From Paenibacillus sp. HB172176 (GTDB lineage: Bacteria > Bacillota > Bacilli > Paenibacillales > Paenibacillaceae): a DNA stretch of 64,000 nt. The notes beneath the pieces were generated by a model. The model saw only the letters and a list, made by a program, of their open reading frames with translations. It was not told where the DNA came from and did no database searches. This document shows, piece by piece, positions 1 to 8,520 of this stretch. How positions within the stretch are numbered: position 1 is the first letter of the stretch; each line of letters starts with the position of its first letter. Position numbers and translations under genes: made by a program. The stretch covers positions 186,001-250,000 of the forward strand of contig NZ_JAATHD010000006.1 in the NCBI RefSeq assembly GCF_011947265.1, read 5' to 3'.

Positions 1-2
1 CC

Positions 3-2666
3 AAGCAACTGTTCGGGTCGGCATGGAAGGGCGCGGCGTCCTCTTGGGAACGATTAATGAGCTTGCGGCAGTGGATGATGGAGCTTAGACAGGATATTCG
101 CGGGAACAGACTTCCCCACTGGACCTATGATTTTCTTGCCTTGCAGCCAACCAAAGCGTTCCTGCAAGAGCAATGCGAGAAGCTGACAACAGCTTTCAAG
201 GCAATGAGCCATGCTTTGAGTCTGCTTGAGGAAGCGCTTGAATTCGATGGTGCAACGCGCTTCCCCGACAAGACCTCTCTGCAGCAGCAGTCCTTTGCCG
301 ATTTGCGGAAGCTGCTTGGCATATGGACAGAGCAGACCTCCGGCCTTCAAGAGATGGCTTCCTATAATCAGTTGAAAGAGATTTGCGTGGATGCAGGCTT
401 GGCGCCTTTCGTAGAGATGTCGCGTTCTTGGGAGGAAGCCGGAACGTCATTGCTTGATTGCTATCGCTGGAACAGGTATCAGTCTATTGCGGCGAGAGCG
501 TTTCACGAACGTCCTGCGCTTGCGAGCTTCGACAGCGGCAGACATGAGCATACCATCCGCAAATTCGCAGAGCTGGACCGTTATTTGGCCGAATATAATC
601 GGGCCAAGCTGGCTGAGGCGCATTGGAAGCGTCTGCCGCAATATGAAGCGGGCGGGCAACTGGGCGTGCTGCGCCGGGAGTTCGAGAAGAAGACGAGACA
701 TCTTCCCATCCGAAGCTTGATGCTGAAGGCCGGCAACGCCATTCAAGCGATAAAGCCGATCTTCATGATGGGTCCATTGTCCATTGCTTCTTATCTTCAG
801 CCAGGGGGACTCCAATTTGATCTGGTCATCTTCGACGAAGCCAGTCAAGTGAGGCCGGTCGACGCTTTCGGAGCCATTATTAGAGCCAAGCAGGCGGTGG
901 TGGTGGGGGACAGCAAGCAAATGCCGCCTACGAACTTCTTCGATTCTATCGCAAGCGATGATGGCTGGGATGACTCTGACGACAACTTCGTTGGCGATGT
1001 GGAAAGCGTGCTAGGCTTGTTCGTCGGCCAGAATGCGCCGCAGCGGATGCTGAGATGGCATTATCGAAGCCGTCATGAAAGCTTGATTACGGTCTCCAAT
1101 CATGAATTTTACGACAATAAGCTGGTTGTCTTCCCGAGTCCGGATGCAGACAAGCATCAATCCGGTCTTATATACAATTACTTGCCGGATACGGCTTACG
1201 ATCGCGGACGCTCGAGAACGAACCGCCAGGAAGCGCGGGCGGTTGCGGAGGCCGTCATGCGTCATGCGGAGCTCTATCCGAGCTTGACGCTTGGCGTTGC
1301 TGCTTTCAGCATGGCGCAGATGCAGGCCATCCTCGACGAGTTGGAAGCCTTGCGGCGCGCGAGGCCGTCCTGCGAAGCGTATTTCACCGCGCATCCGCAT
1401 GAACCGTTCTTCGTGAAGAACCTGGAGAATGTGCAGGGGGATGAACGCGATGTGATCTTCATCTCGATCGGCTACGGCAAAACAAGCGAAGGCTATCTGG
1501 CCATGGATTTCGGGGCATTGAATCGCGAGGGAGGCGAGCGCCGTTTGAATGTATTGATTACGCGCGCGCGGCTCCGCTGCGAGGTGTTCGCCAATTTGCA
1601 GTCGCATGACATCGACTTGGGCCGTTCAAGCGCGCAAGGCGTAAAGGCGCTGAAGACATTCCTGAAGTACGCAGAAAGCGGAAGCGTGGATGTTCCGGCG
1701 GAGACAGGCAAAGGCTTTGACTCGCCTTTTGAAGAAGCGGTATGCATGGCTCTGAGGGAGCTGGGCTATGAGGTGAAGACGCAAATCGGTTCGGCCGGCT
1801 TTTTCGTTGATTTGGCCGTTGTTGATCCGGAGAAGCCGGGCAAATACGCGATCGGTATTGAATGCGACGGCGCCGCCTATCACAGCGCAAGATCAGCTCG
1901 AGACAGAGATCGGCTGAGACAGGATGTGCTGGAGGGGCTGGGCTGGACGATTCATCGCATCTGGAGCACGGATTGGTTCCGTCATCCCGAGAGGGAGCTG
2001 AAGCGAGCCGTCGACGCGATCGATCGAGCCAAACTGAGCGCCAGGCTCGAAGGCAATTCCTTCATGCTCGCGACCGGTTCCTCCGATGAGCCGGATATTG
2101 AGAGAGAGGAATCAACAGAGGTTGATCGAAATTATGCGTCTGAGCCTTATGCAACTGCCGAGTTGGATATATCCTTGAATGATTTGGAGTTTCAGGATTT
2201 GCCTCTGTCTGTGCTCGCCTCATGGGTCAGTCAAGTGGTGGAGATCGAAAGCCCCGTTCATGAGATCGAGGTTATGCGAAGAATTTGTGAAGCGCTCGGC
2301 ATTCGCAGGTTAACGAGCCGCATTCATGATGCCTTCGAGCAAAGCTTCGCGTTGCTTCCGGACATAGAGAGAAGAGGGGCGTTTCTCTGGCTTCGCAGCA
2401 TGGAAACTCCGCCGATCAGAGACAGAAGCGAGCTCAAGAATAAGAAGCTGGAGCATGTTTCTCCAGAGGAGCTGCAAGAGGGACTTCTGAAAATTGTAAG
2501 GGATTCGTTCGGCATTTCTTCGGACAAAATCTATACGGCAGTCAGCAATTTGGTCGGATTTGCAAGAGCCGGCGATGAATTCAAGCAATCTCTGGATGAA
2601 ATCATCAAGCGACTCTTGCAGGAGAAGCTTCTGGCAATGAAAGGCGAGACCTTATTGCTCGCTTGA
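3..2666 (+). CDS. Superfamily-1 helicase with Vsr-like nuclease and DUF3320 domains (C-terminal part)
   Basis: The reading frame is open to the left window edge (first full codon at 3), so only the C-terminal ~887 residues are seen; the P-loop (Walker A) must lie upstream. Visible helicase motifs are Walker B VIFDEASQ (about nt 820-850), the motif-III-like GDSKQMPP just after it, motif V VQGDERD (about 1430) and motif VI LNVLITRAR (about 1550). After the helicase core comes a Vsr/DUF559-type nuclease fold with GIECDGAAYH (about 1850) and a downstream RDRDRLRQDVLEGLGW segment, typical of the PD-(D/E)xK module in this family. The last ~250 residues match the DUF3320 tail. Such DUF4011/AAA/DUF3320 proteins are usually 1,400-2,000 residues and are often found in variable or defence-related loci; the substrate is unknown. 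The 3' end overlaps the convergent gene by 15 bp. Confidence 0.82.
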   Translation, partial: KQLFGSAWKGAASSWERLMSLRQWMMELRQDIRGNRLPHWTYDFLALQPTKAFLQEQCEKLTTAFKAMSHALSLLEEALEFDGATRFPDKTSLQQQSFADLRKLLGIWTEQTSGLQEMASYNQLKEICVDAGLAPFVEMSRSWEEAGTSLLDCYRWNRYQSIAARAFHERPALASFDSGRHEHTIRKFAELDRYLAEYNRAKLAEAHWKRLPQYEAGGQLGVLRREFEKKTRHLPIRSLMLKAGNAIQAIKPIFMMGPLSIASYLQPGGLQFDLVIFDEASQVRPVDAFGAIIRAKQAVVVGDSKQMPPTNFFDSIASDDGWDDSDDNFVGDVESVLGLFVGQNAPQRMLRWHYRSRHESLITVSNHEFYDNKLVVFPSPDADKHQSGLIYNYLPDTAYDRGRSRTNRQEARAVAEAVMRHAELYPSLTLGVAAFSMAQMQAILDELEALRRARPSCEAYFTAHPHEPFFVKNLENVQGDERDVIFISIGYGKTSEGYLAMDFGALNREGGERRLNVLITRARLRCEVFANLQSHDIDLGRSSAQGVKALKTFLKYAESGSVDVPAETGKGFDSPFEEAVCMALRELGYEVKTQIGSAGFFVDLAVVDPEKPGKYAIGIECDGAAYHSARSARDRDRLRQDVLEGLGWTIHRIWSTDWFRHPERELKRAVDAIDRAKLSARLEGNSFMLATGSSDEPDIEREESTEVDRNYASEPYATAELDISLNDLEFQDLPLSVLASWVSQVVEIESPVHEIEVMRRICEALGIRRLTSRIHDAFEQSFALLPDIERRGAFLWLRSMETPPIRDRSELKNKKLEHVSPEELQEGLLKIVRDSFGISSDKIYTAVSNLVGFARAGDEFKQSLDEIIKRLLQEKLLAMKGETLLLA

Positions 2667-3245
2667 GTACCGTTCATAGGTGTCGCGAAGCAGCAGCTTA
2701 AGCTCAAGCCATTGCAGCTGTTCAAGCAAAGCTCCCGTTGATTCGGTACCGTCATCATGCTCTTGCATCGCTACAAGATCGACGAAGTCGTTCGCATTCC
2801 AGCCGATATCGTCACGAAAGCGAATTAATTTCCTGATAATAACGTGGTCGCGTTCTTGCTCCGGGATGGATTCCAATGCGATTTGGAGCAGCTTTGCAGC
2901 CGCTTCCCGCATCTCATCCTTGACCGGATGATTGCCGGCGTTCCGAAACCAATACTTGCTGTTGGAGAAGTCTTGCTCCATGCGATGCATAAGTCCGTGC
3001 CAATAGGCTCCGCTGCTGTCGTCCTCAATCAACTGGGCATAGGAATGCGAGGCGTGGAGACTGTCGTTCATGAGATGAAGGCCCGCCATTAATGCGACAG
3101 CGGAAGTCTGATTGGTCTGCTCGGCGATCGGCAGCCTGTTGATATCCTCTTCCAGCTTGGCATTCCAGATCAGCTTGGGCGACAGGCGCTGTCCCTCTTC
3201 GCGTTCCAATAAGTCGTGTATAATGGTTTCAAGTGCGGTTTGCAT
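2652..3245 (-). CDS. Conserved hypothetical protein (197 aa)
   Basis: No named domain recognised. The protein is acidic, mainly helical and lacks a signal peptide or membrane segment. A central segment reading MHRMEQDFSNSKYWFRN is distinctive and resembles a motif I recall from uncharacterised proteins of several phyla (roughly H-R-x-E-x-DFSNxKYWFR), suggesting a genuine conserved family. The ATG at 3245 is preceded by GGAGGCGAT at good spacing; a TTG start 15 bp further up would lie inside that ribosome-binding site and is rejected. The gene is convergent with the helicase and their ends overlap by 15 bp. It lies downstream of the GH88 gene on the same strand but is separated from it by a strong hairpin, so co-transcription is doubtful. 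Confidence 0.75.
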   Translation of the reverse strand: MQTALETIIHDLLEREEGQRLSPKLIWNAKLEEDINRLPIAEQTNQTSAVALMAGLHLMNDSLHASHSYAQLIEDDSSGAYWHGLMHRMEQDFSNSKYWFRNAGNHPVKDEMREAAAKLLQIALESIPEQERDHVIIRKLIRFRDDIGWNANDFVDLVAMQEHDDGTESTGALLEQLQWLELKLLLRDTYERYSSEQ

Positions 3246-3298
3246 GAATATCGCCTCCAATTTAAGTAGGTTATTCCGTTATTGTAGCATAACAAGCA

Positions 3299-3335
3299 GA
3301 GAAGCCGCTCGGACCATTGGTCCGAGCGGCTTGCG
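3299..3335 (-). terminator. Perfect hairpin between GH88 gene and hypothetical gene
   Basis: Arms 3302-3315 and 3319-3332 are perfectly complementary (14 bp, GC-rich, 3-nt loop). It follows the GH88 stop codon on the minus strand by about 35 bp. No long U-run follows, so termination is likely but not certain. Confidence 0.55.
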
Positions 3336-3366
3336 TACGTTGTTTCACATGTTTGCGACAAGGAGA

Positions 3367-4485
3367 TTAGAAAATACGATTCCTCCATCCGCTCAGCTTG
3401 GCGAAGCCTTCGGCGAAATAATAATCGCCATAAATGAGCGATACATTGACATTGGAATTTGCCGGTTTGTGTCCTGTGCCTTCAATCAGGATCGCTTCAT
3501 GATTCGGCTGATCCCATGTCGCATAGTTCTCACTCAAGGAGTAGAGAATGCGCTCGGAGGCCGATCGATAGATTCTGCTCTCGGACGCGGGAGTCAACTG
3601 AGAAAGCTCAATCAAGCCGGATGCGGCAATGGCGCCCGCGGAGGTGTCGCGAGGCTCGCCTTCAAGACTCTCCACGCGAAAGTCCCAATAAGGCACATGA
3701 TCCTCGGGCAGCGCCGCAATGAAATAATGGGCAACGCGCTTGGCGGCTTGCAAGTAGCGCTCTTCTCCCGTGCAGCGAAAGGCAATGGCGAGGCCATGTA
3801 GCGCCCAGGAGTTGCCGCGGCTCCATGCCGATGTGCCGGACAAGCCCTGCCCGCCAATCGGTTCAATGAATTCTCCGGTTTCGGGATTGAAAGATAGAAT
3901 ATGACAAACAGAGCCATCGTCTCGAATCGCATGCTTTAAGAAGGTGTCGGCATGCTTCATCGCGATATGCTTGTAACGAGGATCATTCGTTGTTCGGCTC
4001 GCCCAGAAGAGAAGCGGAATATTCATAAGACAATCGATAATCGCCCAACCAATCGCGTTCGAGCCGTTCCATGCCCGAATGAAATTGCCGACGGGATTGA
4101 ATCTGCCGGCCAAGTAGTTGGCCGCTTCCAGACCAATCCGCAGACCTTCTTGATCGCCGGTTAATTCGTACTTTATGACAGCCGTTGGCAAGAATTGAAA
4201 GCCGACATCATGGTGCAGCTCGACCGGATATTCCGAGAAGCATTTCTCAAGCTTGGCATCCCAGCCCCATGCGACCTTCTTGAATACTTCCTTGCCCGTC
4301 ACATCATGCATCAGCCACAGCAAGCCCGGCCAGAAGCCGGAAGTCCACCAGTTGTCTCTTGTACTGTCGTATTTGCCGTCTTGCCCCGCCACATGCGGAG
4401 TCTTGTCGCCAATTTGCCCGATCATGGCTTCTACCTTTTCGGACAGCCTGTTCATCGTTTGTTCGGTATAGGCTTCATTCAACAT
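3367..4485 (-). CDS. Glycoside hydrolase family 88 (unsaturated glucuronyl hydrolase)
   Basis: A 372-residue cytoplasmic protein, the usual length for GH88. The family removes unsaturated uronic acids from the non-reducing end of oligosaccharides left by polysaccharide lyases, by hydration of the C4-C5 double bond. The two expected catalytic aspartates are seen at D93 (HHDVGFQF) and D151 (WAIIDCLMNIPLL), matching the D88/D149 pair of the Bacillus enzyme; the tryptophan-rich segments DNWWTSGFWPG and SAWSRGNSWALHG also fit the (alpha/alpha)6 barrel. No signal peptide is present. The start is the ATG at 4485 with GGGAGG 10 bp upstream; a longer ATG-initiated frame reaching 4551 overlaps the likely -10 box and is rejected. 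It is divergent from an AraC regulator that probably controls it. No lyase or transporter is adjacent in the window. Confidence 0.88.
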   Translation of the reverse strand: MLNEAYTEQTMNRLSEKVEAMIGQIGDKTPHVAGQDGKYDSTRDNWWTSGFWPGLLWLMHDVTGKEVFKKVAWGWDAKLEKCFSEYPVELHHDVGFQFLPTAVIKYELTGDQEGLRIGLEAANYLAGRFNPVGNFIRAWNGSNAIGWAIIDCLMNIPLLFWASRTTNDPRYKHIAMKHADTFLKHAIRDDGSVCHILSFNPETGEFIEPIGGQGLSGTSAWSRGNSWALHGLAIAFRCTGEERYLQAAKRVAHYFIAALPEDHVPYWDFRVESLEGEPRDTSAGAIAASGLIELSQLTPASESRIYRSASERILYSLSENYATWDQPNHEAILIEGTGHKPANSNVNVSLIYGDYYFAEGFAKLSGWRNRIF

Positions 4486-4550
4486 AGATAAGTATCCTCC
4501 CGCGGAATTCCCATTCCCTAGTATGACAAGTATTCTTGCTTGCATCTTCA

Positions 4551-4556
4551 ATTATA
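4551..4556 (-). promoter_or_regulatory. Candidate -10 box of the GH88 gene
   Basis: The minus strand reads TATAAT here, about 65 bp before the GH88 start. No good -35 is seen at 16-18 bp spacing, as expected for an activator-dependent promoter next to an AraC gene. Confidence 0.4.
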
Positions 4557-4560
4557 AGGT

Positions 4561-4589
4561 CTGACAAAAGATAAAAGTTGCTGTACAAT
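4561..4589 (+). promoter_or_regulatory. Candidate sigma-A promoter of the AraC gene
   Basis: CTGACA (4561-4566), a 17-bp spacer, then TACAAT (4584-4589). It lies back to back with the GH88 -10 box, so one regulator bound here could affect both genes. Confidence 0.5.
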
Positions 4590-4631
4590 GATAAAAAATG
4601 TTGTTCTATTGACCTGATGGAGGCGGGATGT

Positions 4632-5495
4632 GTGAAGTCGACTTTATATATGGAGCTCAAATTCAAAAACCGTCATTATCTGTTCGACTGCCGGCATTGC
4701 ACGACAGAGCATACCGTCGGCTACTACCACTTCCATCATGGACTCGAGCTGCTGCTGGTTCACCAGGGCATCGGCTCGGTCATTGTGAATCAGAAAACCT
4801 ACGAGCTTCGCCCGGGCATGCTCTTCTTCTTCCGTCCGCTGCAATTGCATAAGGTCTATATTGAATCAAGTGAGAGCAATCCTTACGAACGCAGCGTATT
4901 CCATTTTCAGCCGCAGCTAATGGAAGCGTATCTGGCTGCATTTCCGACTCTCAGAGATCTTTATACCCGAATGAAGGAAGGCTTCATCATTGAGCAGGGC
5001 TTCGAGGTGTCCGCCTACAAGGAGGAACTGGAGCAAGCGTCCGAGATCTTTCAAGACGGCAGGGAAGCCGCGTCGACGAGCGGAGGGGGAGAGGAGCAGG
5101 CTGCATTGTATTTGCTGCACATTTTATCCGTCCTGCAACGATCAGGGTTGGCCGAAGATCGCCGCGAAGCCGTTAAGCAACTGAGGCATTCCGATCAAGT
5201 GCTGCAATGGATCGAATCCCACTATCAGGAGCCTTTCCGGATGGACAAGCTGGCCAATGAGCTGCATCTATCCAAATCTTACTTGTCAAGATTGTTCAAA
5301 GAGGAAACGGGCAGCAGCATCACGGGTTATTTGATTGCGAGGCGCATAAGACAAGCTTGTAGTCTGCTGCATTCCTCCGAACAATCGATTGAGCTGATCG
5401 GGGAGCAGGTGGGCCTTTCGAACGTGTCTTACTTCATTCAATTGTTCAAGAAAGTCATGGGCATTTCGCCGCATCAATACAGGTTGAAGCTGTAG
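4632..5495 (+). CDS. AraC-family transcriptional regulator
   Basis: A 287-residue regulator. The N-terminal half is a cupin-type effector domain (YYHFHHGLELLLVHQG, then the LRPGMLFFFRPLQLHKV segment typical of AraC cupins). The C-terminal ~100 residues form the double helix-turn-helix: MDKLANELHLSKSYLSRLFK for the first HTH and IGEQVGLSNVSYFIQLFKK for the second, ending in the usual GISPHQYR. The best start is the GTG at 4632, 8 bp after GGAGG; an upstream ATG at 4617 overlaps the ribosome-binding site. It is divergent from the GH88 hydrolase gene across 146 bp, so it most likely senses a uronate-containing sugar and controls that gene. The ligand is inferred from context only. Confidence 0.9.
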   Translation: MKSTLYMELKFKNRHYLFDCRHCTTEHTVGYYHFHHGLELLLVHQGIGSVIVNQKTYELRPGMLFFFRPLQLHKVYIESSESNPYERSVFHFQPQLMEAYLAAFPTLRDLYTRMKEGFIIEQGFEVSAYKEELEQASEIFQDGREAASTSGGGEEQAALYLLHILSVLQRSGLAEDRREAVKQLRHSDQVLQWIESHYQEPFRMDKLANELHLSKSYLSRLFKEETGSSITGYLIARRIRQACSLLHSSEQSIELIGEQVGLSNVSYFIQLFKKVMGISPHQYRLKL

Positions 5496-5540
5496 CCTGG
5501 TTAAGGTAAAATAGGAGAAGCTGAGAGGGGGTATAGAGAG

Positions 5541-5663
5541 ATGGGCAATGTACCGGCCGGAGTATGGGTGTTCGCGGGTATTATTATAGTACTGGTCACA
5601 TGGGTGACGCTGTGGGTGACGAAGAAGGCGTATTCGAGGAAATGGGACGACGCGGACGAATAA
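5541..5663 (+). CDS. Small single-pass membrane protein (40 aa)
   Basis: A 40-residue ORF beginning MGNVPAGVWVFAGIII, with a purine-rich AGGGGG site about 10 bp upstream. It has one hydrophobic segment (about residues 7-27) followed by a basic and then acidic tail (TKKAYSRKWDDADE), suggesting a single membrane helix with a cytoplasmic C-terminus. The tail faintly resembles the SKAYxxK...D ending of Bacillus YtzI-type small proteins, but this link is tentative. It lies 45 bp after the AraC gene on the same strand and is followed by a strong hairpin terminator, so it may be the last gene of that transcript. Confidence 0.6.
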   Translation: MGNVPAGVWVFAGIIIVLVTWVTLWVTKKAYSRKWDDADE

Positions 5664-5690
5664 GGGAAGCAGAGTCTGCTTCATGAAATT

Positions 5691-5737
5691 AAAAAAAGGC
5701 ATCTGATGATCGAACGATCATAGAAGATGCCTTTTTG
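5691..5737. terminator. Bidirectional rho-independent terminator
   Basis: Stem AGGCATCT/AGATGCCT with an inner GATGATCG/CGATCAT part, flanked by an A-run (5691-5697) and a T-run (5732-5736). It can end the small membrane protein transcript on the plus strand and the tRNA-Thr/tRNA-Pro transcript on the minus strand. Confidence 0.8.
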
Positions 5738-5763
5738 CTATGTATTATTCAACGACTCATGAT

Positions 5764-5840
5764 TGGTCGGGACGACACGATTTGAACATGCGACCCCCTG
5801 GTCCCAAACCAGGTGCTCTACCAAGCTGAGCTACGTCCCG
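5764..5840 (-). tRNA. tRNA-Pro (anticodon TGG)
   Basis: The minus strand gives a cloverleaf of 77 nt: acceptor CGGGACG/CGTCCCG, D-arm GCTCAGCTTGGTAGAGC, anticodon loop TTTGGGA with anticodon TGG (proline CCA), T-loop GTTCAAATC, discriminator A and an encoded CCA. Confidence 0.96.
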
Positions 5841-5851
5841 TGGTAAAAAAA

Positions 5852-5927
<76 letters not shown>

Positions 5928-6010
5928 ACGATGTGGAATGTATTTATTCAGTTGTGATCAACGCTTTATGTTCTGGACGTTTCAAACATAATTGCTGAGC
6001 ACAAGATGTA

Positions 6011-6039
6011 TTATTACACAGATTCGATTATTAATGCAA
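6011..6039 (-). promoter_or_regulatory. Sigma-A promoter of the tRNA-Thr/tRNA-Pro operon
   Basis: On the minus strand: TTGCAT (6039-6034), a 17-bp spacer, TAATAA (6016-6011), in AT-rich DNA about 85 bp before the tRNA-Thr 5' end. Confidence 0.6.
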
Positions 6040-6123
6040 GCACTTTTTTGAAGTTTAAATTTTCAGAAAAATGGCATCGGATTTTCACCTGAAACAAGTG
6101 GTATACGGTTGGTGTCAAATGCG

Positions 6124-6165
6124 AAAAAAAGGCCGATCCGCGTCGCTTGGACGAGCGGATCGGCC
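6124..6165 (-). terminator. Rho-independent terminator of the CBS-domain gene
   Basis: Perfect 11-bp stem (6131-6141 with 6155-6165) followed on the minus strand by seven T residues, just after the stop codon at 6176. Confidence 0.92.
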
Positions 6166-6175
6166 TCCGTATGGT

Positions 6176-7495
6176 TTAAGCAGTAGCGGTTTCGCCCTCG
6201 AGCTCGATCTGTTCGATCTGCATCTCGATCTTTCGAATCCGGTTTTTGCTTGTTTCGCGAATGATGAATTTCAATTGCTCGTATTGCAGCTCTTTGCCCG
6301 GCTTGGGGTCCATCAGCTTGCTGTACAGCCAACCTCCGATTGTATCGACGTCTTCTTCCTCGAAGCTCATTCCCGTTAACCCGCTAATATCGTCAAGCGA
6401 CACCTTGCCGTCGAGCAGATAGCAATTCTCGGCAAGCAATTCAATATCCTTGCGTTCATCGGCATCGAATTCGTCGCGAATCTCGCCGACAATCTCCTCC
6501 AAAATATCCTCGATTGTGATAAGACCGGATGTGCCTCCGTATTCATCGACCAGAATGGCGATATGGACGCGTTCCTGCTGCATGCGTTTGAGCAGCATCT
6601 TGACCGGTGTAACCTCCGATACGCTCAGTACCGGATGAATCAGCTTCTTGAAATCAAATTCCTTGTTCACTTCATAAGAAAGGAACAATTGCTTCGTATT
6701 AATCATGCCGACTATATTGTCTTTGCTTCCAGATGCAACCGGGAACCTGGTGTACTGCTCTTTGCGAATAATATCGAAGTTATCCTTCAGCGAATTGTTC
6801 GTGTATAAGCAGATCATGTCGGTCCGGGGAACCATAATTTCCTTAGCCAGCAGTTCGTCAAATGCGAAGATGCGGCTCACATAGCCATATTCGGTATTGT
6901 TAATCTTGCCGCTTTGAAAGCTTTCATTCAATATAATCTGAATTTCTTCCTCGGAATGCGCTTCTTCATGCTCCGTCATCGGTTTAAGACCGAACATTCT
7001 GACGAGCGCGCCGGCTGAACCGTTAAGCAGCCAGATGAACGGATACATAATCTTGTGAAACAGAATAATCGGCTTCGCCGTCAGGAAGGCAATGGCCTCC
7101 GCTTTCTGAATCGCCCATGATTTCGGAGCCAGCTCGCCGACTACGACATGGACGTACGTAATCGTAATAAAGGCGATAATAATCGATAGAGCATGGCTGA
7201 TTCCTTCATTAATAGCAAGGTTTGTAAATACGGGTGTAAGTATTTTCTCCACAGTCGGCTCGCCCAGAAAACCAAGTCCAAGCGCGGTAATCGTAATACC
7301 GAGTTGACATGCCGACAAGTAGGCATCCAGATTGTTCGAAACCTTCTGAACGGCTAATGCGTTCTTTCGGCCTTCCGTTACTAACTGATCGATTCGGCTG
7401 CCTCGAAGCTTGACAATCGCGAACTCGGCCGCCACGAAAAATGCAGTTAATAGAATGAGAAGAACAATCATGATTAAATTAAGTCCTATACCCAT
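6176..7495 (-). CDS. CNNM/CBS/CorC-HlyC membrane transporter (hemolysin family)
   Basis: A 439-residue protein with the standard three-part layout: an N-terminal CNNM (DUF21) membrane domain with about three to four helices (residues ~1-190, including TAFFVAAEFAIVK and QLGITITALGLGFLGEP), a CBS pair (~210-335, including the IMVPRTDM entry motif) and a C-terminal CorC/HlyC domain (~350-430). Relatives such as MpfA in staphylococci and YhdP/YugS in Bacillus are linked to magnesium efflux; the old name hemolysin is misleading. The start has only a modest AAAGGG site. The gene is monocistronic, ended by a strong terminator, and faces away from the DUF1836 gene. Confidence 0.93.
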   Translation of the reverse strand: MGIGLNLIMIVLLILLTAFFVAAEFAIVKLRGSRIDQLVTEGRKNALAVQKVSNNLDAYLSACQLGITITALGLGFLGEPTVEKILTPVFTNLAINEGISHALSIIIAFITITYVHVVVGELAPKSWAIQKAEAIAFLTAKPIILFHKIMYPFIWLLNGSAGALVRMFGLKPMTEHEEAHSEEEIQIILNESFQSGKINNTEYGYVSRIFAFDELLAKEIMVPRTDMICLYTNNSLKDNFDIIRKEQYTRFPVASGSKDNIVGMINTKQLFLSYEVNKEFDFKKLIHPVLSVSEVTPVKMLLKRMQQERVHIAILVDEYGGTSGLITIEDILEEIVGEIRDEFDADERKDIELLAENCYLLDGKVSLDDISGLTGMSFEEEDVDTIGGWLYSKLMDPKPGKELQYEQLKFIIRETSKNRIRKIEMQIEQIELEGETATA

Positions 7496-7746
7496 TTTCG
7501 ATTCTCACTACCCTTTGTTTTTAAAATTTTGGAAGTTCTCCATTTACTTAAGGTTAACTATAACGAATGTTGACAGGTGCTGACAACTCGCAAAAGGGAG
7601 GTTTTTAGCGTTTTACGGTCATTTTAGCGGTTTTTCAGGAAGGAAGAGTGCCATTCTCATTGATTTTCGAGCCTTTACATCTCGAATTCATAGCCTTAAG
7701 ATGAGTTCATATGAACTTGTAGCTAGAAAAGATAGGTGGTTGCAGG
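7496..7746. other. Intergenic region between divergent CBS and DUF1836 genes
   Basis: 251 bp without a gene. It holds TTGACA at about 7572 with no clear -10 at standard spacing, and a perfect 14-bp palindrome AGTTCATATGAACT (7704-7717), 30 bp before the DUF1836 start, a possible operator. Nothing else was recognised. Confidence 0.4.
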
Positions 7747-8457
7747 ATGAATTCATTCACATTGACAAGATTAGAGATGGCCCGCATTCTGCGTTCCATG
7801 GCTGGAGAGCATGAGTTGAAGCCTATCGAGATTTTGCAGCAGGCATGGAGAAGAACCGAACGACCGCTGGAGACCGCGCCGCTTCCCGCGATCGTGGAGA
7901 AGCTGATGCGTTGCGGAGAGCGCAAGGGACTTTCGCTTCAGGAAATTGCCGAACTGGGAGGCTTAATCGAATTTTCCGCACTCACGGCCACGTCGATGCA
8001 GAATTGGGTGAAGAGAGATTTTAAGAGCTACTTCGACAGCCCGAAGGCGGGTAAGAAATATTCCTTGAATCAAGCCGCTTTACTATTTATAATCGACGAT
8101 TTGAAGTCGAACCTGGATTTTGAATCGATAAGAGGCTTCTTCGCGCATTTGCTTCCAAGCACTGACGGGGATGGCAGGAAGTCGTCTGCCTGGATCGAGC
8201 CAATCGCCTTTCTGGAGTGTTACGCAGCGATATTTCAAAGGCTGGACGGACATGTGATTGGAAGATGCTCGCTTGAAGGCGACCGTCATATTCGCATGCA
8301 AGCGAAAGCCGCGGCGGAGACGTTGGACGGTTTGAACGGCATACAGCGCGCCGCCGCCGGCAATCTGCTCGCGGTAGCCGTAATATCCATTCAATCATCC
8401 TATTTTCAGACCCTGGCCAGGCAATATTGCAATGCGACCTTATTTCTTCAAATATAG
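7747..8457 (+). CDS. DUF1836 domain protein
   Basis: A 236-residue soluble protein. The DUF1836 signature is clear: a helical lead-in, then LSLQEIAELGGLIEFSALTA, TSMQNWVKRDFKSYFDSPKAGKKYS and QAALLFIIDDLKSNLDFESIR. The family is confined mainly to Firmicutes and is thought to contain a MerR-like helix-turn-helix (the LQEIAELGGL part), suggesting DNA binding, but no member's role is established here. The start has AGGTGG about 8 bp upstream. The next gene (UbiA) follows closely on the same strand, so they may be co-transcribed. Confidence 0.85.
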   Translation: MNSFTLTRLEMARILRSMAGEHELKPIEILQQAWRRTERPLETAPLPAIVEKLMRCGERKGLSLQEIAELGGLIEFSALTATSMQNWVKRDFKSYFDSPKAGKKYSLNQAALLFIIDDLKSNLDFESIRGFFAHLLPSTDGDGRKSSAWIEPIAFLECYAAIFQRLDGHVIGRCSLEGDRHIRMQAKAAAETLDGLNGIQRAAAGNLLAVAVISIQSSYFQTLARQYCNATLFLQI

Positions 8458-8520
8458 GAAGGAATGGACGGCACAGCCGTTTCGCCTTGGCACATCATAG
8501 AGAGGAACGTGTTCATCATC

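Noticed and set aside
4486..4551. N-terminal extension of the GH88 protein
   Set aside because: The longer start overlaps the candidate -10 box and lacks a ribosome-binding site.
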